In this document: positions 15,976 through 24,475 of the stretch, piece after piece | How positions within the stretch are numbered: the first letter of the stretch is position 1 | How the letters are laid out: each line of letters starts with the position of its first letter | Assembly (NCBI RefSeq): GCF_017115165.1 | Contig: NZ_JABXKF010000062.1 | Coordinates: forward strand, 1-41,499 | DNA from: Nostoc sp. LPT | GTDB taxonomy: Bacteria; Cyanobacteriota; Cyanobacteriia; Cyanobacteriales; Nostocaceae | DNA length: 41,499 bases | Reading direction: 5' to 3' | Program-made: the position numbers and the translations under genes | Notes under the pieces: generated by a model | What the model was told of the DNA's origin: nothing | The model's input: only the letters and a program-made list of their open reading frames with translations | Databases searched by the model: none

Positions 15976-16650
15976 ATGTCTCGTTCCTCGCTTTGGCGTT
16001 TGACAGTTCCCCCATTGGAAAACGGCGATCGCCTGACCCGCTTTGAATTTGAGCGGCGCTACAATGCCATGCCAAAGCTAAAAAAAGCCGAATTGATTGA
16101 AGGAACTGTCTACATGGCTTCACCGCTGCGTTTTGAACCCCATGCGGAACCTCATGCTGACTTGATCGGCTGGTTATGGACTTACAAGATTGTGACCCCA
16201 GGAGTACGTCTTGGTGATAACCCAACCGTTCGCCTTGATTTGGACAACGAACCCCAACCCGACGCGATGTTATTGATTGATGCTCAGGCGGGTGGGCAAT
16301 CACACCTAAGCCAGGATGGTTACGTAGAAGGAGCACCAGAACTGGTTGCAGAAATTGCCGCCAGTAGTGTCACGGTCGATTTGGGTGACAAAAAGCGTGC
16401 TTATCGGCGGAATGGAATACAGGAGTACCTCGTGTGGCAGGTGTTTGAACAGCGCATCGATTGGTTCCACCTAGAAGCAGGAGAGTATGTAAATTTGCAC
16501 CCCGATGCGGCAGGTGTGATTCAAAGTCAAGTCTTTCCAGGATTGTGGCTAGACGAATCGGCCTTGCTGGCGGGGGATATGCAACAGGTGTTAACTATAT
16601 TGCAGGCAGAGGTGAATTCTATCGAACATCAAGCCTTTGTGCAGAGTTAG
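15976..16650 (+). CDS. Uma2 family (DUF820) PD-(D/E)XK nuclease-like protein, C-terminus altered
   Basis: Encodes 224 residues. The N-terminal RLTRFEFERRYNAMPKLKKA and ELIEGTVYMAS blocks, then QPDAMLLID (first acidic residue), PELVAEIAASS (second) and KKRAYRRNGIQEYLVW (Lys and the Leu-Val-Trp strand), are typical of Uma2. Compared with the copy at 15310-15783, one A is missing (GTGCAGAGTT versus GTGCAGAAGTT), so the last ten or so residues are replaced by a stop directly after VQS. The core is complete, so the protein may still be functional. It begins 53 bases after the decayed kinase. The family is thought to be nucleases, but no Uma2 role is established. Confidence 0.82.
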   Translation: MSRSSLWRLTVPPLENGDRLTRFEFERRYNAMPKLKKAELIEGTVYMASPLRFEPHAEPHADLIGWLWTYKIVTPGVRLGDNPTVRLDLDNEPQPDAMLLIDAQAGGQSHLSQDGYVEGAPELVAEIAASSVTVDLGDKKRAYRRNGIQEYLVWQVFEQRIDWFHLEAGEYVNLHPDAAGVIQSQVFPGLWLDESALLAGDMQQVLTILQAEVNSIEHQAFVQS

Positions 16651-16688
16651 CCCTGGCAGTCCAATCGGATGGATAAAGTCAAAGACTG
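16218..16688. repeat. Recent duplication of the Uma2 3' portion (pair with 15310-15783)
   Basis: Bases 16218-16688 match 15310-15782 with no difference over the first 400 or so bases. There is one deleted base near 16646 and two substitutions near the end. The identity stops just after the shared GTCAAAGACTGA. Confidence 0.95.
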
Positions 16689-16689
16689 A

Positions 16690-16973
16690 AAATTACCTTG
16701 ATTATCTTAAAAAAAACGGGCGACCTGACAGCAGAAACCAGGTAGTAGTGGGGATGTGAGTTCATCCTCAGATAACAACGTTCCTACCTGAGTCACGTCG
16801 CTTCTCTACGAGACGCTACGCGTAGCTTGCTTCCCCAAAGGGGTACGCTCCGAATTCAAAATTCACCCATTACAATCCCCATAAATAGATGATCTTATGG
16901 GTAAATTGATGCAAAGTATTGCTGCTTATGCCATTCTTTAATTATGAATTATGAACTAGTAATTATTCGCTCA
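16690..16973. other. Spacer between Uma2 and ctpA with dispersed repeats
   Basis: I see no gene. Around 16798-16855 is a cluster of palindromic pieces (GAGACGCTACGCGTAGC, TTCCCCAAAGGGG) of the same family as those near 2020 and 20220. Short ATTATGAA/ATTATGAACT repeats lie near 16940-16955. Confidence 0.6.
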
Positions 16974-16994
16974 TTCCCAGTCTTTGACTGGGAA
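16974..16994 (-). terminator. Hairpin downstream of ctpA
   Basis: TTCCCAGTC and GACTGGGAA form a perfect 9-bp stem with a 3-base loop, 20 bases beyond the ctpA stop. There is no long T run on the minus strand after it, so termination efficiency is uncertain. Confidence 0.6.
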
Positions 16995-17014
16995 CAAGGC
17001 AAACTCCAAACTTT

Positions 17015-18259
17015 TTACGCCTTTCCCGCCACCACTGAGTTTTTAACCAAAAGTTCCACTGCTGCTTGATATTGCAGATCCGCTTCAGTGCCAATTTGTT
17101 CGCGGTTAATGGCTGCTTGGGAAATCACTTGATCCGGCTTAATGCCTAGTTTGTTAATATCCCGATGCTGAGGAGTTTCATACTTAGCAATAGTGACTGC
17201 CAAGCCCGAACCATCTGATAATTCAAATAAGGATTGAATTAAGCCCTTGCCAAAGGTGGTTTCGCCTACCAACTGGGCACGACCATTATCTTGGAGTGCG
17301 CCGGCGAGAATTTCACTGGCACTAGCAGTTCCTTGATTCACCAAAATCACCAGAGGATCTTTCGTCAGGGCTGGCCCAAGGGCTTCAAAACTACCCTGAA
17401 TGCCTTGTCGGTTAACAGTGTAGACGATAATCCCAGAGTCTAACCACAGACGGGCGATTTCAATTCCTGATTGCAATAACCCCCCAGGATTATTTCGTAA
17501 ATCTAGAATGTAGGCAGCAGCGCCTTTTTTTTCTAGACTAGAAATAGCGTGTGCCAATTCCATTGAAGCGTTGGCATTAAATTGTGTAAGACTTAGGTAG
17601 CCAATGGGTGTACCCTCAGCAGAAACACGCAAATCTGAAACCACAGGGTTAAGGGCAATGCGATCGCGTGTCAGTCTAATTTCCGTTTCTGCCTCTCCGT
17701 CCCGTTCGATCGAGAGAGTGACAAGGCTGCCACTCGGCCCGCGCATTCTGGTTGCAGCTTCATCAAGGGTGAGATTTTCTGTGGAAACGCCTTCAATTTT
17801 GAGAATGCGATCGCGTGGTCGAATCCCCGCTTTATCTGCCGGTGAACCGGCGATGGGAGCCACTACTTCCAACTTCCCATTCTCAGGATTCAGGACAATT
17901 TGCAATCCTACCCCAGTCAATTCCCCAGAAGTATTAACCTGCAAGCTGCGGTACTGTTCTGGATCTAAAAAACGAGTAAAAGGATCGTCGAGGCTCTTGA
18001 GCATCTTCCCAATTGCCGTATAAGTGGCATTTGAGTCTGCCAGTGGCTTTTCCAGAACCTTTTGCCGCACAGCCGCCCAGTTTTGATGATTAAAGGTCTC
18101 ATCTAGATAAGTACGATTAACAATTCGCCAAACTTCCGAAACCAGCTTTTGTTCCCCAGTCAAAGCCACCGCCGACTGAGTAAGCGTACCCAACGCCAAG
18201 CAAAACGCCATTAACAATGAAAATCCAACCCGAAAGACTTGTTTGTTCATGAACCCCAT
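17015..18259 (-). CDS. ctpA: Carboxyl-terminal processing protease CtpA (S41)
   Basis: From ATG 18259 the protein has 414 residues; a GTG four codons upstream (18271) and an ATG three codons downstream (18250, MNKQVFRVG) are alternatives. GAGG lies about 11 bases before the chosen ATG. A signal peptide (QVFRVGFSLLMAFCLALGTL to SAVA) sends it to the thylakoid lumen or periplasm. A PDZ domain with ELTGVGLQI and GDRIL-like RDRILKIEG follows. The S41 core has the Ser/Lys pair S317 in GTASASE and K342 in FGKG (numbered from the GTG), spaced 25 residues as in Scenedesmus D1 protease. CtpA-type enzymes remove the C-terminal extension of pre-D1 so the photosystem II manganese cluster can assemble. 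Several Ctp paralogues exist in cyanobacteria; the position opposite petB supports CtpA. Confidence 0.93.
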   Translation of the reverse strand: MGFMNKQVFRVGFSLLMAFCLALGTLTQSAVALTGEQKLVSEVWRIVNRTYLDETFNHQNWAAVRQKVLEKPLADSNATYTAIGKMLKSLDDPFTRFLDPEQYRSLQVNTSGELTGVGLQIVLNPENGKLEVVAPIAGSPADKAGIRPRDRILKIEGVSTENLTLDEAATRMRGPSGSLVTLSIERDGEAETEIRLTRDRIALNPVVSDLRVSAEGTPIGYLSLTQFNANASMELAHAISSLEKKGAAAYILDLRNNPGGLLQSGIEIARLWLDSGIIVYTVNRQGIQGSFEALGPALTKDPLVILVNQGTASASEILAGALQDNGRAQLVGETTFGKGLIQSLFELSDGSGLAVTIAKYETPQHRDINKLGIKPDQVISQAAINREQIGTEADLQYQAAVELLVKNSVVAGKA

Positions 18260-18666
18260 TATCAATTCCACCTCAACCCAAATTGTCTAGATAATGCCCA
18301 CTTCCCCTGTTGTTGATGAAATCTATCTCTCGATTATGTTACTTTTTTTATAGAAGTGGTGCATTTTTCTCATCAAGTTGTTCAGTCAACTGATGCCTCG
18401 TATCCACTCACCAAAGGATAAAATCTACTTTGTGTCCACCATTTTGTGTGTAGGGGCGTAAAGAGATCGCAATATATTCCATCTTTACAGAGTGTAAAGT
18501 TTCTGAAGTCTCTTAGCACGCCAAAAGCCCAAAAGCTTTCCAAAAAACTCCCCTTTACTAAAATCCCAAAATTACTAGTTGGGAGAGAAGTCTGAGCGAA
18601 GGCTTCTGCCGATTCAGAACTTCGGGATTTATCAACCGCAACCGACTTTTAGGAACTTGAGATTGT
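18260..18666. promoter_or_regulatory. Divergent ctpA / petB control region
   Basis: About 400 non-coding bases separate the two start codons, so promoters for both must lie here. I cannot assign boxes with confidence. The petB side is AT-rich and contains AGGAACTTGAG close to the start codon, which includes a usable Shine-Dalgarno. No tRNA or open frame is seen. Confidence 0.55.
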
Positions 18667-19314
18667 ATGGCCAACGTTTCCGACTGGTTTGAGGAACGCC
18701 TGGAGATTCAGGCACTCGCCGAAGACGTCACTAGCAAGTACGTCCCTCCCCACGTCAATATCTTTTACTGCCTGGGTGGAATTACCTTGGTTTGCTTTCT
18801 CATCCAGTTTGCTACTGGATTTGCCATGACGTTCTACTACAGGCCAACAGTTACTGAAGCTTTCTCTTCAGTACAGTACATCATGAATGAAGTCAACTTC
18901 GGCTGGCTAATTCGCTCTATCCATCGCTGGTCTGCCAGCATGATGGTGCTGATGATGATTTTGCACGTCTTCCGGATTTACCTAACAGGTGGTTTCAAAA
19001 AGCCCCGTGAATTGACCTGGATAAGTGGTGTCATCCTGGCTGTGATCACCGTTTCCTTTGGAGTCACCGGCTATTCCCTACCTTGGGATCAAGTTGGCTA
19101 CTGGGCTGTGAAAATCGTTAGCGGCGTACCAGAAGCAATTCCCGTGGTTGGAGTTTTGATTTCTGACCTGCTGCGCGGCGGTTCGAGTGTTGGTCAAGCA
19201 ACGCTAACTCGTTACTACAGCGCACACACATTTGTACTGCCTTGGTTGATTGCAGTATTCATGCTGTTTCACTTCTTGATGATCCGCAAGCAAGGCATTT
19301 CCGGGCCTTTGTAA
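18667..19314 (+). CDS. petB: Cytochrome b6
   Basis: Encodes 215 residues, the invariant family length. Four hydrophobic helices are present. The bis-His ligands of the two b hemes are H86 and H187, H100 and H202, and C35 is the covalent attachment site of heme c-n. With subunit IV it forms the quinol-oxidising core of the cytochrome b6f complex in the thylakoid membrane, linking plastoquinol to plastocyanin or cytochrome c6. The petD gene follows after 253 bases on the same strand and the two are normally co-transcribed. Confidence 0.99.
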   Translation: MANVSDWFEERLEIQALAEDVTSKYVPPHVNIFYCLGGITLVCFLIQFATGFAMTFYYRPTVTEAFSSVQYIMNEVNFGWLIRSIHRWSASMMVLMMILHVFRIYLTGGFKKPRELTWISGVILAVITVSFGVTGYSLPWDQVGYWAVKIVSGVPEAIPVVGVLISDLLRGGSSVGQATLTRYYSAHTFVLPWLIAVFMLFHFLMIRKQGISGPL

Positions 19315-19567
19315 TCTCAGCTATTAGCGAAAGGCAACATTTGTCAGTTTTCAGATCGAGTTGTTTGTTTTAAACTTATGAAACACAAGAAGTTAATTGC
19401 ACATAAGTTCCAAAAAACAAATACTTGTATTTGAAGCCGAAAGCTGTAGAAAAACTCTAGGCGGCTGACCGGAGATAGACACAAATACTGCCGCCTATTG
19501 GTTGCCTAGTAGCTGATAGCTTTCACAAATGCTTTAATTTAACTTAAGCAGGAGAACACATTTCAAA

Positions 19568-20050
19568 ATGTCAACACAAAAAAAACCTGACCTGAGCGAT
19601 CCTCAGTTAAGAGCCAAACTCGCTAAAGGCATGGGTCACAACTACTATGGTGAACCCGCTTGGCCTAATGACTTACTTTACGTCTTTCCAATTGTGATCA
19701 TGGGTTCCTTCGCTGCGATTGTGGCTCTAGCTGTGCTAGATCCCGCAATGACGGGTGAACCAGCAAATCCTTTCGCCACACCATTGGAAATTTTGCCAGA
19801 GTGGTACTTGTATCCAGTTTTCCAAATTTTGCGATCGCTTCCTAACAAACTTTTAGGAGTGTTAGCAATGGGTTCCGTACCAGTAGGTCTAATCCTCGTT
19901 CCCTTTATTGAGAACGTGAATAAGTTCCAAAACCCCTTCCGCCGTCCAGTTGCAACCACAGTATTTCTCGTTGGTACTTTTGTCACCTTGTGGCTGGGTA
20001 TTGGTGCTGCTTTGCCATTGGATAAATCTTTGACCTTGGGACTATTCTAA
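19568..20050 (+). CDS. petD: Cytochrome b6f complex subunit IV
   Basis: Encodes 160 residues with three transmembrane helices. The quinol-oxidation (Qo) PEWY motif is at residues 77-80 (E78 is the proton-accepting Glu). The start [30 protein letters not shown] is the normal family N-terminus. An AGGAG lies about 14 bases before the ATG, slightly far for a Shine-Dalgarno. It completes the b-type cytochrome core together with petB and is followed by a strong terminator. Confidence 0.99.
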   Translation: MSTQKKPDLSDPQLRAKLAKGMGHNYYGEPAWPNDLLYVFPIVIMGSFAAIVALAVLDPAMTGEPANPFATPLEILPEWYLYPVFQILRSLPNKLLGVLAMGSVPVGLILVPFIENVNKFQNPFRRPVATTVFLVGTFVTLWLGIGAALPLDKSLTLGLF

Positions 20051-20070
20051 ATTAGTCACCAGAAAATGCT

Positions 20071-20138
20071 TTGACGCCTGTGAGTTTCAAGAGCAGATGC
20101 AGATGTGCTTTTGAAAACAATCAACAGGCGTCAATTTT
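20071..20138 (+). terminator. Rho-independent-like terminator of petBD
   Basis: TTGACGCCTGT (20071-20081) pairs perfectly with ACAGGCGTCAA (20124-20134), and TTTT follows. An inner stem, TTTCAAGAGCA with TGCTTTTGAAA (10 of 11), extends the hairpin. It begins 20 bases after the petD stop. Confidence 0.85.
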
Positions 20139-20686
20139 AACAGGAAAGAATTCAGGAGTCAGAAGCCAAAATTCAGAATAAAATTCTGAATTAAAAGCGG
20201 ATAACGCCACCTAAAGCGAGTCCGCGTATCCTACAGGGAAGCAAGTTACGCACAGCGTCTCGTAGATAGCGTCTGAAGAAACGGGTTCAATCCCCACAGT
20301 AAATATGCTGTTTTTAGTGGTCAACAAAATAGTGTTGGCTTTGTAGCAAGATCCCGCAGCGTATCCTTCACTGATTGCATTCTGAATTCTGAATTCTCTA
20401 TTCTGAATTCATCTTCAATAGTTCAGATTGCATCTGGGATTTGAAGTCTTGGATGGAAAAGCTATTCCAAAATCTCAAATCATCAAAAGTCAACAAATAC
20501 AAACATTTCTTACTTACTTAACGTAAATTGCTAGTTACAACTCTCAGATTGCCAAAATCGTTCATGTTTTGTATTTTGGTACACAGAATATCTCAATTTA
20601 GATTTTTTTATGTGAGAGAAATTTTGCGAACAGCGCAGAATTTCATAACTAGCAACTTAGGTTTACTTATATTCAACTCACAGTTA
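20139..20686. other. Repeat-rich spacer between petD and the RsbW-like gene
   Basis: No gene is supported. Pieces of dispersed palindromic repeat lie at about 20218-20280 (CGTCTCGTAGATAGCGTCTG), and a short run of TTCTGAA-type units at about 20385-20412. A 53-codon in-frame extension of the next gene (from 20528) is open, but its composition does not look like protein of this family. Confidence 0.6.
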
Positions 20687-21130
20687 ATGCTTAGTATAGT
20701 GCAGCAAGACCATCTGACTGTTAAGAGCGAACTCAGGCTCTTAAACCAGGTGCAAGAATGGTTTGAGCAATTTTGTCTGCAACACTTGTCTCAACTTGGC
20801 TGGTCAAAAACCCAACTCGATCGCCTCAATTTAGCATTAGCAGAAGGCTTTACCAACGCTGTTCGTCACGCTCATCATGCTTTACCCCCGGAAACAACCA
20901 TTGAAATTAACGTTTATCTGTGGATTGACCGACTAGAGATTAGAATTTGGGATTATGGAAAACCTTTCAATCCTGATGCGATCGCAGAGCCAGCCCCAGG
21001 TACTCTGCAAGTAGGTGGGTATGGATGGTTTCTCCTGCGGCGGTTGGCTGACCGGGTTGTATACGAACGTGGTGCGGATGGTAGAAATTGCCTGCTCATT
21101 GTCAAATACTCTGTAGAAGCACAAAAGTAA
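20687..21130 (+). CDS. RsbW-like anti-sigma factor / serine-protein kinase (HATPase_c)
   Basis: From ATG 20687 the protein has 147 residues, the usual size for RsbW/SpoIIAB-like proteins. A Bergerat ATP fold is clear: N-box ALAEGFTNAVRHAHH, G1 WDYGKPFNPD and G2 YGWFLLRRLADRV. The frame is open from 20528, but the extra 53 codons have no similarity I recognise and the family starts near this ATG. Such proteins bind sigma factors or phosphorylate anti-sigma antagonists in partner-switching signalling. No STAS antagonist or PP2C phosphatase gene is adjacent, so the partners are elsewhere. Confidence 0.85.
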   Translation: MLSIVQQDHLTVKSELRLLNQVQEWFEQFCLQHLSQLGWSKTQLDRLNLALAEGFTNAVRHAHHALPPETTIEINVYLWIDRLEIRIWDYGKPFNPDAIAEPAPGTLQVGGYGWFLLRRLADRVVYERGADGRNCLLIVKYSVEAQK

Positions 21131-21777
21131 CAGTGAAATAGTCAAGGATAAAGGAAGGTAAGAATACTTCTGATGTCAATTTTGGCTTGTGAGAGGAGTG
21201 GAGCGTAGGGAAGTAATACCAACAAAAAACGAGGGCTTGTCTTCTCTACAACGCTCTCTTGCTAACTCGATGGTACTTAGGAGTCAAACAAATAAAACTT
21301 CTCATATAGTCGTCACCAAGCTAACAAAAATTTTGCTCAAAATTTAGCCACTCATATCATGTCCGGTTAAAGACTTATCATTAAGAAGGCAGTTCTTGCT
21401 GGGGAAGAAAGAGTTTTCAGATTTTTGCACAGATGCAAGAATCATAACTAATCAGCCGGACATGATATCACTTGAAAATATAGCAGTTCCTATTGAAATA
21501 CATAGTTATTTGATTGATAAAAGTATACTCCTTTTTCAATATTATTTGAATAGGAGTAATATGTTTTTTACGTGAAATTGCTTATTCATTATGATTTTTT
21601 TGTAAAATCTCAAATAAGATTTTTGTATAAAAAGAATTAGTGAATATAGTAAAAATAGCATTCGAGTTACACAAGCTCCCTTGTTAAGATTTGTCAGCAG
21701 TGTTGAGAGTCTTAATGTTTGTTCTCCAACAAGTGCCATTTCGTGCTTAAAGAGATAGACAGAATAGGGGACAAAAT
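21131..21777. other. Spacer with a MITE-like element
   Basis: About 650 bases without a gene I can support. The only structured part is the inverted-repeat element at 21354-21468. The last 300 bases before gmd are very AT-rich and probably hold its promoter. Confidence 0.6.
21354..21468. mobile_element. MITE-like element with 13-bp terminal inverted repeats
   Basis: ATATCATGTCCGG (21354-21366) and CCGGACATGATAT (21456-21468) are perfect inverted copies bounding 115 bases. The flanks are CACTC on the left and CACTT on the right, so CACT may be a target duplication. There is no open frame for a transposase, so any movement would need one supplied in trans. Confidence 0.75.
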
Positions 21778-22791
21778 ATGACTAAAACAGCCCTAATTAC
21801 AGGAATTACTGGTCAAGATGGCTACTATCTCAGCCATTTGCTCCTCAACCGTGGTTATCGAGTTGTTGGATTAGTACCCCCAGATCGACAACCTAATTTG
21901 ACAAAACTGGGAATACTGGCAAATCAGGTAGAAATTTTTACGGTTGACTTGAGGGATAATGCGGCACTGTTGACCGCAGTTGAACAACTGCGTCCCCAAG
22001 AAATTTATAATTTGGCGGCTCCCAGTTTTGTACCCGACTCTTGGAACGACCCATTGGGAACCCTGGATTTAATAACCGGTACAGCTACTAAGCTCTTGGA
22101 AGCAGTACGAAAAGTCGGTTTGTCTACAAGATTTTATCAAGCCAGCAGTTCAGAAATGTTTGGCGATGTATTCCTCTCGCCTCAAGATGAGGAAACCGCT
22201 TTTCGTCCTAAAAATCCTTATGCTGCGGCTAAAATGCACGCCCACTGGACGATGGTACATCATAGACAGCGCTATGGACTATTTGCCTGTAGCGGAATTT
22301 TATATAATCACGAGTCTCCTCTACGCGCACCTCAGTTTGTCACACGCAAAGTTTCTTTGGCGGCTGCATCAATTAAATTGGGTTTAACTGACACTTTAGA
22401 AATGGGTAATCTCGATGCCCAACGTGATTGGGGTTTTGCAGGTGATTATGTAGAGGCCATGTGGCTAATGTTGCAAATTGATGAGCCAGAAGAATATGTG
22501 ATTGGCACTGGTAAACTGCATAGTGTTAGAGATTTAGTTGCCACAGCCTTTGAGTCAGTCGGATTGGATTGGAAGCAGCATGTAGTCTTAAATACTAGCT
22601 TGTTGCGACAAGATGAGCACTTTCAACTAGTAGCTAACCCCAGCAAAGCTAAAAGAAACCTCGGCTGGGAACCCCAAGTAAGCTTTGAGGAACTTTTAGA
22701 AAAAATGGTAAAAACAGATTTGGAGCGGTTACAAACCGGTGCGTTGGATGAAGTCCTTGCCGCAGGCATCGCACCCTTACCGCGAGTGTAA
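21778..22791 (+). CDS. gmd: GDP-mannose 4,6-dehydratase-like SDR enzyme
   Basis: Encodes 337 residues with an extended short-chain dehydrogenase fold. The nucleotide-binding motif is TGITGQDG (8-15), the catalytic segment is SSSEMFG with E126, and the YxxxK pair is Y148 and K152 in NPYAAAK. The YNHESPLRAPQFVTRKV block is characteristic of GDP-mannose 4,6-dehydratases, which make GDP-4-keto-6-deoxymannose for fucose, rhamnose or related sugars. The related reductase RMD is less likely because the Gmd motifs are intact. A glycosyltransferase follows 10 bases after the stop, suggesting an operon for a cell-surface glycan or heterocyst envelope polysaccharide. Confidence 0.88.
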   Translation: MTKTALITGITGQDGYYLSHLLLNRGYRVVGLVPPDRQPNLTKLGILANQVEIFTVDLRDNAALLTAVEQLRPQEIYNLAAPSFVPDSWNDPLGTLDLITGTATKLLEAVRKVGLSTRFYQASSSEMFGDVFLSPQDEETAFRPKNPYAAAKMHAHWTMVHHRQRYGLFACSGILYNHESPLRAPQFVTRKVSLAAASIKLGLTDTLEMGNLDAQRDWGFAGDYVEAMWLMLQIDEPEEYVIGTGKLHSVRDLVATAFESVGLDWKQHVVLNTSLLRQDEHFQLVANPSKAKRNLGWEPQVSFEELLEKMVKTDLERLQTGALDEVLAAGIAPLPRV

Positions 22792-22801
22792 AGAATCTAA
22801 A

Positions 22802-23983
22802 ATGCAAATCACTACAGTGACAGAAAACCTGAATTTAGGTGATAAAGTTAACAAAAAAACTAACCATGTCTTTGTGTTTTTAGAAATTTTTGCTCACGAA
22901 GGTGGTATTCAATCGTATATAAAAGATATTTTTCGCGCCTATCTGGGATTGAGCCAAGACTACAAGGCAGAAGTTTTTTTACTGCGAGATAGTGCTGATA
23001 GCTTAAATCCGTTTGAAGACGAGAACTTAAGATTTCATTACTTTAAAAATCAGTCCCCCTATTTGGGGAGATTGCAAATGGCAGCAGCTTTACTGAAGTG
23101 TCTGTTGCAGAGCCGTCCGCAACAAGTTTTCTGCGGTCACATTAACTTAGCAGTATTAATCCAAACACTTTGTCAGCCCTTGGGGATTCCTTACACCGTG
23201 CTAACTTACGGCAAAGAAGTCTGGGAACCGTTGAAAAATCAGGAACGTCGTGCCCTGACATCAGCAGCAGGAATTTGGACAATTAGTCGCTACAGCCGCG
23301 ATCGCGCTTGTGTTGCTAATAGTCTAAACCCGAAAATGGTACAGATGATGCCTTGTGCAATTGATGGGGATAAATTTACTCCTGGTTCCAAACAACCAGA
23401 ATTAGTCCAGAAGTATGGCTTAACTGGTGCGAAAGTGTTAATGACAGTAGCGCGGTTATGGTCAGGAGATATTTACAAGGGTGTAGATGTCACAATTCGG
23501 GCATTACCACAAATCGCTCAGGTTTTTCCAGAAGTGAAATATTTGGTAATTGGTCGCGGCGATGATCAACCGCGATTAGCTAAACTTGCAAAAAATTTAG
23601 GTGTGAGCGATCGCGTCGTGTTTGCTGGTTTCGTTGCCACAGAAGAATTAATGGAACATTACCGCCTTGCTGACGCCTATATTATGCCTTCGCAAGAAGG
23701 CTTTGGCATAGTTTATCTAGAAGCAATGGCTTGTGGAGTGCCTGTATTATCCGGTGACAACGATGGTTCCGCTGACCCCTTGCAGGATGGTAAACTGGGA
23801 TGGCGAGTACCACACCGTAGTCCTGATGCTGTAGCAACGGCTTGTGTAGAAATGCTTCAAGGGGATGACCAGCGATGTGATGGAGAGTGGCTGCGACAAC
23901 AGGCGATCGCTCTGTTTGGCCTAAATGCCTTTCAACAGCACTTGCAAAAAATGCTGCTATCCTCAGTAATGAAGTCAATTTGA
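22802..23983 (+). CDS. GT4 family glycosyltransferase
   Basis: Encodes 393 residues from ATG 22802; an upstream in-frame start at 22739 overlaps gmd and is less likely. Two Rossmann-like halves are visible. Features of GT4 are the GGIQSYIKDIF acceptor-side loop near the N-terminus, the LMTVARLW strand and the donor-site motif EGFGIVYLE with E299 and E307 (EX7E), followed by AMACGVPVL. It transfers a sugar from a nucleotide donor, plausibly using the product of the adjacent gmd, to a glycan at the cytoplasmic side of the membrane. Donor and acceptor are not predictable from sequence. Confidence 0.9.
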   Translation: MQITTVTENLNLGDKVNKKTNHVFVFLEIFAHEGGIQSYIKDIFRAYLGLSQDYKAEVFLLRDSADSLNPFEDENLRFHYFKNQSPYLGRLQMAAALLKCLLQSRPQQVFCGHINLAVLIQTLCQPLGIPYTVLTYGKEVWEPLKNQERRALTSAAGIWTISRYSRDRACVANSLNPKMVQMMPCAIDGDKFTPGSKQPELVQKYGLTGAKVLMTVARLWSGDIYKGVDVTIRALPQIAQVFPEVKYLVIGRGDDQPRLAKLAKNLGVSDRVVFAGFVATEELMEHYRLADAYIMPSQEGFGIVYLEAMACGVPVLSGDNDGSADPLQDGKLGWRVPHRSPDAVATACVEMLQGDDQRCDGEWLRQQAIALFGLNAFQQHLQKMLLSSVMKSI

Positions 23984-23987
23984 GTCC

Positions 23988-24022
23988 AAATGACAAATGA
24001 CAAATGACAAATGACCAATGAC
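23988..24022. repeat. AAATGAC heptamer repeat
   Basis: Four or five units of AAATGAC/CAATGAC follow the glycosyltransferase stop. This is the same repeat class as the arrays at 4948 and 40148. Confidence 0.85.
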
Positions 24023-24065
24023 CAAAATCGCTATCCTAAAAGGAGAGCAGGACGAAATTTAAAAA

Positions 24066-24437
24066 ATGAGCTTTAAGTCATTTCAATTGAATCTTTTAAA
24101 TCTCCGCCCTTGGTTCACCCTACTGGCAGTTGTTTTGTTACTGGCATCAGTGGGCTTGGGTTGGTTAGTTAATTCATTGCTAATTATTTTCGGGTTGCTG
24201 TTATTGGCACCTATTGTGGCTTTTTTTGGCTTTCGTTGGTGGCTGCAACGCAACTTGGTTGCCGATCAATGTCCCGTCTGTGGATATGAATTTACAGGTT
24301 TAAATAACACTCAGTTGCAATGTCCTAACTGTCAGGAATTACTGTTAGTACAAAATAGTCATTTTCAGCGCTTCACACCAGAAGGCACAATTGATGTCAC
24401 TGCTGTCGAAGTTCCAGCCAAATCACTGGAAGAATAG
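24066..24437 (+). CDS. Membrane protein with C-terminal zinc ribbon
   Basis: Encodes 123 residues. Two closely spaced hydrophobic helices (about residues 15-62) are followed by a zinc ribbon with CPVCGYEF and CPNCQELL, four Cys in two CxxC knuckles. The tail is acidic. It is probably an inner or thylakoid membrane protein with a cytosolic metal-binding head. A GGAGAGCAGGA stretch upstream provides a ribosome site, 13 or so bases from the ATG. I do not recognise a named family. It follows the glycan genes but is separated from them by a repeat, so no functional link is implied. Confidence 0.7.
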   Translation: MSFKSFQLNLLNLRPWFTLLAVVLLLASVGLGWLVNSLLIIFGLLLLAPIVAFFGFRWWLQRNLVADQCPVCGYEFTGLNNTQLQCPNCQELLLVQNSHFQRFTPEGTIDVTAVEVPAKSLEE

Positions 24438-24473
24438 TCATTAGTCATTTGTCCTTTGCTAATGACTAATGAC
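24437..24473. terminator. Shared hairpin between convergent genes
   Basis: GTCATTAGTCATT (24437-24449) and AATGACTAATGAC (24461-24473) form a perfect 13-bp stem with an 11-base loop. It lies exactly between the stops of two converging genes and is followed on the plus strand by a TATTTATTTTTTT run, so it could terminate both. It is made of heptamer-repeat sequence. Confidence 0.7.
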
Positions 24474-24475
24474 GA

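Noticed and set aside
18260..18666. A small RNA or riboswitch upstream of petB
   Set aside because: I see no conserved riboswitch core or strong terminator hairpin in the spacer, only ordinary AT-rich promoter-like sequence.
20528..20686. N-terminal extension of the RsbW-like protein
   Set aside because: The frame is open, but the 53 extra residues have no family similarity and the usual start aligns with ATG 20687.
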